A stretch of 37,769 nt of DNA from Chara braunii (Eukaryota > Streptophyta > Charophyceae > Charales > Characeae), in the NCBI GenBank assembly GCA_003427395.1, contig BFEA01000373.1:211467-249235 (forward strand), given 5' to 3'. The notes under the pieces were generated by a model. That model was not told where the DNA came from and did not search any database. It worked only from the letters and a program-made list of their open reading frames with translations. Of this stretch, positions 1 to 7,450 are shown piece after piece; position 1 is the stretch's first letter; each line of letters begins with the position of its first letter. The position numbers were made by a program, and so were the translations under genes.

Positions 1-60
1 TCTTTCTCTTCTTCTCTTTTCTTTTCTTTTCTTTTCTTGTCCTTTTCTTTTCCTTTCTTT

Positions 61-94
<34 letters not shown>

Positions 95-120
95 CCCCTT
101 TTTTTCTCTCTCTCCCTCTC
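1..120. repeat. CT-rich simple repeat
   Basis: Runs of TTTCT and TTTC units followed by C and CT runs. Plain pyrimidine microsatellite with no coding content. Confidence 0.95.
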
Positions 121-295
121 TCAGTCTCTTCCTGGTAAGGGAGGGCTTGGTGTTGTTCAGGATTAGGAGTCCAGTATGGCTGACTCAGCATGTGTAGCTA
201 CATTTTTTTGTCATCACTGGCATCATTAGTATCATCAGCATTAGAATTTTCTATTCTCAGGTTTTTCTCAGCCGAAGCCGGATAATGGCCCCGGT
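121..295. other. short non-repetitive stretch, nothing recognised
   Basis: Mixed-composition DNA between the CT repeat and the first SINE head. The phrase CTCAGCCGAAG occurs near 266 and again near 358, so a small local duplication brackets the SINE head. No gene is supported. Confidence 0.5.
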
Positions 296-360
296 GTTAC
301 AAACTGATGTATGTTCATATGGGACGCTGGGCCCGGTTCCCAGCACGTGCTGCTCCCCTC
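296..360 (+). mobile_element. SINE-like family, 5' head only
   Basis: Carries the family head GGGACGCTGGGCCCGG at 321, followed by the TGCTGCTCCCC motif. The head folds as GCTGGG (326-331), a 7-nt loop and CCCAGC (339-344). The sequence leaves the family after TGCTCCCC and runs into a CT microsatellite, so the 3' half and A-tail are absent. Related heads occur near 17198, 17518, 37638 and, inverted, at 3041-3065. Confidence 0.6.
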
Positions 361-525
361 AGCCGAAGTCTCTTCCTTTCCCCTCTTTTTCTTTTTCTCC
401 CCTCGTTTTTTCTTCTTTCTTCTTTCTTTTTTCTTCTTTCTTCATTCTTCTTTCTTCTTTTTTCTTTTTTCTTTTTTCTTTTTCCCTTTGTCCTTCTTTC
501 TCTCTTGGTCTTTTCGTGTTAATTG
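361..525. repeat. CT/TTC low-complexity tract
   Basis: Long pyrimidine tract of TTCTT and TTTC units. It gives Ser/Phe-rich open frames in all three plus frames, which are compositional. Confidence 0.9.
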
Positions 526-960
526 ATATCATTTTTTGTCCATGATTACGATCTCACTGTGTTCTGTTGATGGAAGTACTCTATAGATGCATGCATATGT
601 TGTTTTAATGACCTGCTGGGATCTGCGATGTGAATGGTTTGCGCATTTGGAATGGTTACGCCTGTATGATAGCACCTCAGAGTAAGAGGCACCCCCCACC
701 CCCCTCACTTCGTTTCGCCACCTTCGCACAGTTGCCTGCCTGCGGCTAGAATGGCCTTGTGTTTACCCTCACCACAAGTGGACACATGAATGGTTTTACC
801 CCACCGCGTTGAAAAATTGCCCCCCGCGTTTTGCATCCTGCTCACAGTGTGCCGACGTGTCTAGTCGGAGCAGCCCGGGTATGACATGTCGTGCTCGTGC
901 GAAACTCATGTGACGCACATGCTACACAGATACTAATCGTCCTTGCAAAATAACAGTACT
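526..960. other. no gene or recognised repeat
   Basis: Mixed-composition DNA. I see no convincing ORF, RNA gene or repeat relationship to the rest of the window. Confidence 0.5.
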
Positions 961-1173
961 TTTTTTTTTTTTTTTTTCCCTTGACTTTTTCCTTATTACA
1001 CAACAGAATTCAAAAAAAAAAAACAACATACATAAAATCGAACAAGACAACAAACTGCCAACCAAAAATCCCCCCCCCAAAAAAAGTTTTTTTTTTTTTT
1101 TTTTCTCCTCTCCGTCTTTTCTGGTTTTTATTTTTTATAATTCCAAAAAAATCATTGTTTCCTTAAAAACAAA
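961..1173. repeat. homopolymer-rich T/A/C tracts
   Basis: T run at 961-977, A runs near 1011-1023, a C run followed by A near 1073-1085, and a T run after 1087. Several adjacent homopolymers suggest stacked A-tails of old insertions. Confidence 0.7.
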
Positions 1174-1208
1174 TATGGGGTTGTAGGGTTTGAAAAACCC
1201 TACAGCCC
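1174..1208. other. near-perfect hairpin
   Basis: An arm GGGGTTGTAGGGTTT is followed after two bases by AAAACCCTACAGCCCC. This gives about 15 bp of stem with one G-T pair and a tiny loop, followed by a T-rich run. No associated gene is visible. It could be a foldback-element remnant. Confidence 0.65.
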
Positions 1209-1269
1209 CTCTTTTTGTCTTTTTTTTTTTTTGCCTATTAGTTTTTACTGGAAAAATGGTGTAAAAACG

Positions 1270-1356
1270 TGGCTGCGGTGCGGCCGACCCCAGCCGCGGA
1301 TGCGGCCATGAACATGGCCGCCCTCCGAGCCCGACCCTGCGGCCGCGGCCGCAGGG
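1270..1356. repeat. GC-rich palindrome cluster
   Basis: Contains two perfect palindromes, GCGGCCATG-AA-CATGGCCGC at 1302-1321 and a 22-bp one centred on CCGCGG at 1335-1356, plus related GCGGCCG and CAGCCGCGG pieces upstream. It abuts the broken end of the minus-strand LINE fragment. Similar CGGCCGCGGCC words recur in the minisatellite near 5.2 kb. Confidence 0.7.
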
Positions 1357-1617
1357 GATTCATAGTTGCTCCTTGCCAATTAGAGACGGGAGGTATTCAG
1401 CCAGCCTAATGGCTAACGCCTTAGTCAGTATCTTGTAGGCTACGTTTAACACAGAGATTGGCCTATAGTTCTTGACTTCTCTCTTGTCCCCCTTCTTGTA
1501 CAGAAGGAAGATCACTCCAGTAAGCCATCTCTTAGGAAGTTGACCTGTTGTTAAAACACTGTTGAATATTTGACAAAGGAAAAGGGGCAAATGCTTCCCA
1601 AACGATCAGGAAAAGTT

Positions 1618-1738
1618 CTTTTTTTTTTTTTAACATCCTTTGATGGGGAGTAGAGGGGATGCTGATAAGAGCAGGCACCCTCTCTACTCTCCCTGCTTGA
1701 TAGATGGCTCCGTTCCATTGGTGGGGAGCTGCACTCAC
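1618..1738 (-). mobile_element. SINE-like insertion in LINE fragment, with TSD
   Basis: Minus-oriented copy: the A-tail appears as a T run at 1618-1632, preceded in element sense by the block CTGCTCTTATCAGCATCCCC and by CCCCACCAATGGAACGGAGCC. The flanks are an 8-bp direct repeat GAAAAGTT at 1610-1617 and 1739-1746, as expected for target-primed insertion. The 5' hairpin head is missing, so the copy is 5'-truncated. Removing it brings the two halves of the LINE reading together. Confidence 0.8.
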
Positions 1739-2232
1739 GAAAAGTTATACTGGAAGCCCACCAATTCCTGGGCTCTTTCCTTTAGCCATTCTCTCTACTG
1801 CCACAATCTGTTCATGAGTCGTAAAGGGGGCATCCATACTTTCCCTTCCTTCTCGTGGTACAGTAATCCGCAGGCCTTCCAAAAACGTGGATGACAAGGA
1901 GAGGTCTGTATCCGCTGAGACATACAGTCTTCTTGTTGATACAATATCTTGGAAGTAGGCTTTAGCATACATACACATATCGTCTGATTTTGTGGCAAGT
2001 GGGATGTTTATTTGAAAAGGGTGGGTCAGTTCTCTCACTAGTGGCTTTGCTTGCTTCAGAATCAGGCTTCTGAAGGTAATCAGGCTTCTGAAGGTAATTT
2101 TGGTCATCCTGTCGTACCCCAAAATCCCTCTAACCTTTAACCACTCCAGCCACTCATCCTGTCTCCTCGCCTCTAGCCTTTCCAAAATTACCAGGTTGGC
2201 TTTTCTCTACCCCAGTGCCCAGCGCAATAGTA

Positions 2233-2304
2233 TACTTTCTTTTCTTTTTTTTTTTTTTCTTTTTTTTTCTTTTTTTTTCTTTTTTTTTTTTTTAAACACG
2301 CCCA
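2233..2304 (-). mobile_element. extremely 5'-truncated A-tailed insertion
   Basis: In minus sense, about ten bases (GGGCGTGTTT) are followed by a ~55-nt A-rich tail with interspersed G. It is flanked by a direct repeat CAATAGTAT at 2224-2232 and 2305-2313. The body matches the 3' end of other SINE copies here (for example GGGTGTGTT before the tail near 5118). It sits inside the LINE relic. Confidence 0.65.
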
Positions 2305-2405
2305 ATAGTATTCTGAGAACAGATCACCCCCCATTTTTAATTCGGCCTCCCTTACCGCCTCCTGTGCTCTGTTTTCTTCCCAACTTCTATTTGCTGCTCT
2401 CATTC

Positions 2406-2679
2406 TAGAAAAAACCTCTAATGCTTCTTCTACTTCTTCTTCTTCTTTTTTAATTTATTTATTTAAAGATTTGAGGTGATGTGTCAGAATCCAGGCAATC
2501 CCGGCAGACATCTTTTGCCCTTCTCTGATTGTATATATATATTTTTTTGTTTTGGTAAAGGTGGTCCTGCATCCTTCAGATACATATGATTTAAACCGCC
2601 CGTACTTTATTTTTTTAAGAAAACTTCACGCCCCGGAAGCCTGCTTAAGGAGTTGATACGAGCATCCCGATTAAACCAC
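2406..2679. other. AT-rich spacer, nothing recognised
   Basis: Contains CTT-rich and TTTA runs and a short TATATATA run near 2532. No gene supported. Confidence 0.5.
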
Positions 2680-2851
2680 CAGGGACGTGGTCCCACTAGC
2701 AAAGAGGATGGGATCGAATGCCTGAATCTGGACGTGTTTGTCGAGAGGTGCAGGAAATCGAGATTGAACTGCTTTTGCGCATCTCTGCATAAAACATGTC
2801 CACATTCAGGCATTCGATCTGATCCTCTTTGCTAATGGGACCTGGGCCCAG
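2680..2851. mobile_element. inverted-repeat element (GGTCCCACTAGC family)
   Basis: Two arms of about 47-55 bp in inverted orientation, at 2680-2735 and 2799-2851, with a ~60-bp centre. The arms share GGTCCCAYTAGCAAAGAGGA and ATCGAATGCCTGAAT. The ends resemble CAGGG-type hAT termini, but I could not confirm an 8-bp target duplication. Diverged relatives lie at 5423-6052 and 6371-6558. Confidence 0.75.
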
Positions 2852-2947
2852 TACTTCCTAGAGTCGTGCCTGTTCATGCGCCACGATTTTAGGAAACGTA
2901 CGGACTAGTACAGGAGCACCCAAATTCTTCCGACTAGAAACGTTTCT

Positions 2948-3073
2948 ACTCTTTTTTTTTCCGCAGCCTATAGCTGGGCCAAGTACTGCTCACGCAGGAC
3001 CGGAATTGAACTCTCCATCTATTGGTGGGGAGCAGCACCAGCTGGAAATGGGCTCCAGCGTCCCTGTACATGT
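2948..3073 (-). mobile_element. SINE-like family copy with complete head
   Basis: On the minus strand the head hairpin GCTGGA/TCCAGC (plus 3041-3059) is followed by GGTGCTGCTCCCCACCAATA and GATGGAG, then by diverged sequence and an A-rich tail (T run near 2952-2960 on the plus strand). This is one of the few copies with an intact head. Confidence 0.7.
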
Positions 3074-3101
3074 TAAAACCAATTGTATACCCCGAGTACT
3101 A

Positions 3102-3206
3102 CAGTCTTCCCCCGAATACAACGCACGGTCATTATAGCTGTACTTGAGGCATCTTTCAGTCTAGATACAGCTATAATGACGGTACGTTTTATTCGGGGGA
3201 AGACTG
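3102..3206. mobile_element. 105-bp TA-flanked palindromic MITE
   Basis: Left arm starts CAGTCTTCCCCCGAATACAA and the right arm is its near-complement ending GGGGGAAGACTG. Inner arms TTATAGCTGTA/TACAGCTATAA extend the stem. The left flank is TA (3100-3101) and the right is AA. CAGT...CCCC ends with TA targets resemble pogo/Tigger-like mariner elements (inference). It is non-autonomous. A second copy of almost identical length is at 3625-3730. Confidence 0.75.
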
Positions 3207-3208
3207 AA

Positions 3209-3325
3209 GTGGTAGCTGCTCTGACCAGTACCACTACCACTGCAGGGGGTGTTGTTTTGTAATAAAAAAAAGAAAAAGAAAAAGAAAAAGAAAAAGAAAA
3301 GAAAAAGAAAAAGAAAAGAAAAGTC
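3209..3325 (+). mobile_element. SINE-like 3' end with AAAAAG tail
   Basis: AGCTGCTCTGACCAGTACC followed by GGGGGTGTTGTTTTG and a long (A)nG tail. It matches the 3' half of the A-tailed family (CTGCTCTTACCAGCACC, then TCGGGTTGTTT, then A-tail) seen at 3733-3807 and 37692-37769. It follows directly after the palindromic MITE. Confidence 0.65.
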
Positions 3326-3565
3326 CATGTTTACAGAAACTACTGGCACTGCCACTATAGCCTGAGATGTCATCCATGTGACAGACTATGCTAGACTGTG
3401 GCTCTTGATATTCTGATTCTGGAAATGATTCAGGGCACTCGCCCCTCTGTGGCATAGAGCTTCCAGTTCCTCTCTCTTTATATCCATCTCACTGGCCATC
3501 TGTTAGGCCCCTTCTCACTCCACTGGCCACCCCTCTGAGGGTAACAGTGAGGCAGCCAGACCCTG
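3326..3565. other. no gene recognised
   Basis: Mixed-composition spacer between two A-tailed elements. Open frames here are short, and their Ser/Phe-rich parts come from the adjacent tail. Confidence 0.4.
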
Positions 3566-3807
3566 ACCGGCTTGGTGATAGGTGCTGCTCCCCACCAATA
3601 GATGGAGCCTCCTGAGAAATGCTACCGCCTTCTCCCGAACACAACGCACCCTCATTTTGGCTGTATCTGGTGGGAAATATAACTTGTATACATTCATTTT
3701 AAGGGTGCGTTATGTTCGGGGGGAAGACGGTAGTGCTGTCTGCTCTTACCAGCACCCCTAGCATCCTCTCGGGTTGTTTGTTATTGAAAAAAAAAAAAAA
3801 AAAAAAA
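3566..3807 (+). mobile_element. composite SINE-like element containing a MITE
   Basis: The middle block GGTGCTGCTCCCCACCAATA and GATGGAGCC (3581-3608) is followed at 3625-3730 by a TA-flanked palindrome. The family 3' half resumes at 3733 (AGTGCTGTCTGCTCTTACCA, then TCTCGGGTTGTTTG) and ends in a pure A-tail at 3786-3807. Compared with the copy at 37632, the MITE interrupts the element between the GATGGAGCC block and the GTGCT block. Confidence 0.7.
3625..3730. mobile_element. 106-bp TA-flanked palindromic MITE
   Basis: Left TIR CCGCCTTCTCCCGAACACAA, right TIR (complement) CCGTCTTCCCCCCGAACATAA, bounded by TA at 3623-3624 and 3731-3732. The terminal arms continue through AACGCACCC/GGGTGCGTT. 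Same family as 3102-3206. Confidence 0.8.
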
Positions 3808-4180
3808 GGAATGTTCGAGGGTGTGCAGGTGTGGAGACTGAGGCCTCTCCTAGTCCCAGAATCTTTCCGACAGCTCTCTATTGATTTTCAAACGTGACAC
3901 TGTTCAGTCTAGACGGTAGAGTGAAGTGGAGTGGAGTGGAGTACCACAGTAATGGAGAGTCGGAGCGAGGTCCATTATATAAGTGTTGTTTCATAGGATT
4001 ATTGTTGTCCTGATCATCCAAAGGATTTAATTTATTTTTCATGATTATTAGCCGCGATTATTTGTCAATGATTATGTATGTGTTCAACTTCCTTAAACAA
4101 GAAAAAGAAAAAAGAAAAAGAAAAAAACAGTTCATTTTTTTGTTGGACTTTGGTTGTTCGGAGTTCAAGGCTGGGAGGGT
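3808..4180. other. no gene recognised
   Basis: Mixed sequence with a short GGAGT tandem near 3927-3942 and an A-rich (GAAAAA) run near 4100-4127. At 4158-4179 a piece resembling the terminal repeat of the following foldback element (AAGGCTGGG) lies in direct orientation to that element's right end. Confidence 0.4.
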
Positions 4181-4226
4181 AGCACACTTAAAAAAGCACA
4201 AGTAGCACACTTAAAAAAGCACAAGT
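4181..4226. repeat. 23-bp tandem duplication
   Basis: AGCACACTTAAAAAAGCACA plus AGT occurs twice, at 4181-4203 and 4204-4226, directly against the left end of the foldback element. It could be a target-site or slippage duplication linked to that insertion. Confidence 0.85.
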
Positions 4227-4567
4227 ACACGGCCCCAGTCTTGCAGTCGGAAACTTGTCACCACAAGAAAATGAGGCGGGGACGTCAAACGCTAGGCCCG
4301 CCGTTGATAAATTCGATCGGCGGCCCCGTTTCCGTTTCGAGCCTCCAGAATTTGAGGTGTCAGACCCGCGCCCCAGGTGCCCATGTACTGGTGGTTTACA
4401 GCACAAGTACATGGTCACCTGGGCCGTGGGCCTGACACCTCGAATTCTGGAAGCGCGAAATGAAAACGCGACCGCCGATCCAATTTATCAACAGCAGGAC
4501 CAGCGTTTGACGTTTCGGCCTCTCTTGTGGCGACAAGTTTCGGACTGCAAGGCTGGGCCCGTGTACT
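4224..4567. mobile_element. 344-bp foldback element
   Basis: Two arms of about 165 bp form one long imperfect hairpin. The ends are AGTACACGGCCCCAG and, as complement of the right end, AGTACACGGGCCCAGCC. Shared internal words include GTCAAACGCT, GTTGATAAATT, GATCGGCGG, CCAGAATT and GAGGTGTCAG. No coding capacity of its own; plausibly a non-autonomous DNA transposon. The family is not identified. Confidence 0.85.
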
Positions 4568-4715
4568 AAGTGGTTTAAGGGTATTATATTATAGGGGCAA
4601 GTACATTGAAGTCACAGGTGCTGTTCGAAATGAGCAAGAACATGAGTCCGTAGGCTGGTGTGCAGCGGCTGAGTTCGAACAGGCGAAAAAAAACACAGGC
4701 GTCAGCAAAAACAAC

Positions 4716-4972
4716 ACGGGCCCATAATGCCCTCCCAGAGGGTGCAGTCTGACAGGTTCTCCAGATTCTGTTCGTGTGTATCGAGCTGCTTTCATGACCA
4801 TAGCATTGTCGCTCTTGATTTTTTTTGTTTCTTCGTTGCTTCTTTTTCCCCACTGCCGTGATGACAGCTGGGCAAATAATGCCCTCAAGGACGGTGCACT
4901 CTCACACCTTCTCCAGATTCTGTGTCCACCTGCTTTCATGACCATAGTTCGTCATTCTTTTTTTTTTGTGCT
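4716..4972. repeat. ~150-bp imperfect tandem duplication
   Basis: The block ATAATGCCCTC...TTCTCCAGATTCTGT...GCTTTCATGACCATAG followed by a T-rich tract occurs at 4724-4840 and again at 4877-4965. An inverted third copy lies at about 6110-6225 and a short inverted piece at about 5390-5420. It is therefore a dispersed repeat with a T/A-rich end. Confidence 0.75.
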
Positions 4973-4977
4973 TTCCC

Positions 4978-5297
4978 ATGTGAGGCCTATACATCTCCAC
5001 TGTGGCCTGGACATCTCAACCGTGGCCCAGCCATGGGCGTGGCCTATACATCTTCTGCCGTGGCCCCAGCCACAGGTGTGGCCGAGACATCTTTTTTTTT
5101 TTTTTTTTTTTTTTTAACACACCCGCAGCAGTGCTAGTGCTGCTGGTAAGAGCAGGCATCAGTAGCACCCGGGCCGTGGCCCAGCCGCAGGCGTGCCCTA
5201 GACATCTCGGCCGCGGCCCAGCCACAGGCGTGGCCTAGACATCTCGGCCGCGGCACAGCCACGGCATGGCCTGGACATCTCGGCCGTGGCGTGGCCA
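4978..5297. repeat. GGCC-rich minisatellite (~36-40-bp units)
   Basis: Units resembling CCTAGACATCTCGGCCG followed by CGGCCCAGCCACAGGCGTGG are repeated about seven times with drift. The array is split by a truncated A-tailed insertion at about 5091-5165. It gives Gly/Arg/Pro-rich open frames on the minus strand, which are compositional. Confidence 0.85.
5091..5165 (-). mobile_element. truncated SINE-like insertion inside minisatellite
   Basis: A ~23-nt T run, then AACACACCC and, in minus sense, CTGCTCTTACCAGCAGCACT. This is the 3' half of the A-tailed family, 5'-truncated, between minisatellite units. Confidence 0.7.
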
Positions 5298-5422
5298 GAA
5301 AATGAAAAACAAAAACAAAAAAAAGAAGGCCCCCCCCCCAAAGAAAAAAAAACACAACCAAAGAAAAGCAAGCCCCTGCCCCCCCCAAAAAAAGAAGCAA
5401 CAACACTATGGTTCTCAAAGCA
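5298..5422. repeat. A- and C-homopolymer tract
   Basis: Alternating A-rich and C-rich runs. The last 25 bases match an inverted fragment of the dispersed repeat described at 4716-4972 (AGCAACAACACTATGGTT). Confidence 0.6.
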
Positions 5423-6052
5423 CCTGGGGCATGGTCCCACTAGCAACCGGATAGGATAGAAAAGAGTTTGTGTGGCAGTTGAGTGACCCAAATCCTGCCG
5501 TGCAGTACTGGTGATCCCACGGTCAGTATTTTACATGTATTACCCGAAAAAGTAAGGAGATCTTGGTTCCCCCCCTCCTCTCCTTAACACTGGGTATGCG
5601 GGTGCAAAGGAAGCTTCCCGCCAAAATCTTTTCAATCCGTTGGGGGCATGGCCAACCTCAAAAGAGAGCGGCGTCGGCCATAGGCCCACTGGATAGAATA
5701 TTTTCAGTATTTTGCTTGCTGTTGTGCAATTATCTCATTGGGTGGAGCCCTCCTTCAATCAGAAGGGGTCAGGATCACTGCTGACAGAAGTTGAGTTTAT
5801 TCCAGAAAATGTGGCAGTTACTTTCTGCACTGTTGTTGCAACCACCACCATCAGATCATTTGTGATCTGATGCCTGGGAAGCACTCTGCCGTGATTTCCG
5901 GAGGGAGGTCTCTGTTTCTTCTTTTTTTTTTGTCTTTCTCCTGTTTTCTCACCCCAGACATTCGTAATGAACCTGTCAGGTCGCTGCCACTCAGTGTCAC
6001 ACTGGATCGGCCACACTCCTATCTGACTGCTAATGGGACCACACCCCTGGAT
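5423..6052. mobile_element. ~630-bp inverted-repeat element (GGTCCCACTAGC family)
   Basis: The left end CATGGTCCCACTAGCAACCGG and, as complement of the right end, GTGTGGTCCCATTAGCAGTC form ~30-bp terminal repeats of the family seen at 2680-2851. A further degenerate left end lies near 5640-5700, so the interior may hold a nested or duplicated terminus. The interior has no convincing coding frame. Confidence 0.55.
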
Positions 6053-6097
6053 AGGGGAACGTCTGAGACTGTGCCCTCTAAGAGGTTGTTATAGCGT

Positions 6098-6230
6098 GAA
6101 AAAAATAAAAAACCGAAAAAAAAAAGCAACAACCCTATGGTCGTGAAAGCAGCCGAAAACAGAAGAACGGAACATGTGAGATTGCAGCCTCCCGGAGGGC
6201 GTTATAGCCCCATATTTTTTTTTGCCTTTC
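6098..6230 (-). repeat. inverted third copy of dispersed repeat
   Basis: In minus sense: ATAACGCCCTCCGGGAGGCT, then TTCTGTTTTCGGCTGCTTTC and ACGACCATAG, then a T/A-rich end. It matches the tandem pair at 4716-4972. Confidence 0.7.
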
Positions 6231-6370
6231 CGCATGTTTTTTTCGTCTTTCCAAACTCAGCCGCGACATACCTTCCAACGGACTGATGTTTTTGAACTTT
6301 TTGCTCATTCCGAACTTAAAGTGTGACTCCAGAGCAGTTTTCTCTATATTATATTTTTCACGTCCTGTTC

Positions 6371-6558
6371 CTGGGGCTAGGTATCACTAGCAAACTTTAA
6401 GAGGATTAGATTTAACGCCTGAATATGGGGATGTTGAGGAGAGGTGGGGAGAAAACACAATTGATTGCCATTTCTGCATCACTGCTTAAAACCCATCCAG
6501 ATTATCCAGATTCAAGAGCGTAATCCCATCCAATTTGCGAGTGGGACGCCGCCCCTGA
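6371..6558. mobile_element. diverged inverted-repeat element (GGTCCCACTAGC family)
   Basis: Left end CTAGGTATCACTAGCAAACT with GAGGATTAGATT; complement of the right end GGCGTCCCACTCGCAAATTG with GATGGGATTACG. Size and plan match 2680-2851 but it is more decayed. Confidence 0.6.
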
Positions 6559-6890
6559 GTAGATCCACGGGCCTCAACCCTGTACTAATAGAGTCATGAT
6601 TGTCTATAGTGGCTGACCAATAGTCATTGTTCCCTAGCAACATCTCCACACCCACCCAAGAGACGGCAGCCCCTCCAATGCAGCTCAGAGGGATATTTTG
6701 CTGAACCCGCTATTACCCTCCCTCTTCTACCTGTGGATGGGGACAGATCCAAAGAAAGCATCCCCTCCCAACAGGTGGAATGGAATATGGAGGCAGCCGC
6801 TAGACCTGCTATAACAGCGATTTCGTCAAAACGAACATATTTTATTTTTTGAACGAAATTGAAACTCCTTTTTTTTTTTGAGGACGGCGC
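6559..6890. other. no gene recognised
   Basis: Mixed composition with a T run at about 6868-6880. A minus-strand open frame over 6624-7130 has Ser/Pro/Leu-rich composition and no motif I recognise. Confidence 0.4.
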
Positions 6891-7450
6891 CGCTTCGCGC
6901 ACACAACGCGACAGGTTCGCGTTGTTGATCACGCCTGCGCCCGCAGTCAGTAAGCTGCGAGACACGTGAGAAGGTGGGTAGAGGACGAGGGAGAGGAAGC
7001 AGGTAGGAAGAAGAAGAGGAAGGAGGTGAGACTGGTACGGCGGGAAAGCGGACGAGAGGGGGAAGAAGCAGTTTGCACAGGTGGCTGTGCCGTGACGGGA
7101 GCGAGGATCCGTCAGGGAGGGAACTACCAACTGGCGGAACGGAGACTTCGCTACTATGGAAGACGGCGCCAGGTGGCAACGAACTACCTACGTACTGGCC
7201 CTGCTCCCCTTGGGGCCCCGTGCTGGGAGACTAGTACGGTGGGGGAGTGGAGCCATCGTCTAGGATAGTTGGCCTACTTGGCTAACTTCGTGACGACGTA
7301 CATCAATTGGCAAGGGTGAGAGTCAGCAATCCTCAGTAAAGCAACGACGACGACCTCTAACGGACAACGGGAAATCAAGTAATCCTCAGTAAAAGCGACG
7401 ACGACGACTAACGCTAACGGACAACGGGAAATCAAGTAAGCGGCGACTAC
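6891..7450. promoter_or_regulatory. GC-rich region, possible start of LINE 5' UTR
   Basis: GC-rich DNA starting with a hairpin (CAACGCG...CGCGTTG at about 6904-6925) and containing a tandem duplication at about 7328-7437. In the duplication, AATCCTCAGTAAA, a CGACGACGAC run and CGGACAACGGGAAATCAAG occur twice, about 55 bp apart. It leads into the C-rich array that precedes LINE ORF1. Assignment to the LINE 5' region is positional inference only. Confidence 0.35.

Larger units (their letters stand above)
1360..2405 (-). pseudogene. LINE ORF2 fragment: linker and N-terminal RT
   Basis: This is a relic of a non-LTR retrotransposon polyprotein read on the minus strand. From high to low coordinate it shows the linker before the RT (2185-1745, ending GKSPGIGGLPV, the usual KSPGxDGLP motif). 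After a SINE insertion comes the RT start (1590-1360) with KRWLTGVIFLLYKKGDK, NYRPISVL and YKILTKALAIRL. RT motifs A-C are absent because the fragment stops at a GC-rich block at 1356. An 18-bp tandem duplication at 2059-2096 gives a doubled FRSLIT. A frameshift lies between the EAFAPF segment and FLCQIF (about 1570-1590). Two A-tailed insertions interrupt it. Dead copy, 5' and 3' incomplete. Family assignment is firm; exact ends are approximate. Confidence 0.85.

Noticed and set aside
285-545. Ser/Phe-rich open frames
   Set aside because: All three plus frames are open because of the TTC/CTT tract; purely compositional.
4981-5491. Gly/Leu/Phe-rich minus-strand frames
   Set aside because: Derived from the GGCC minisatellite and homopolymer runs; composition only.
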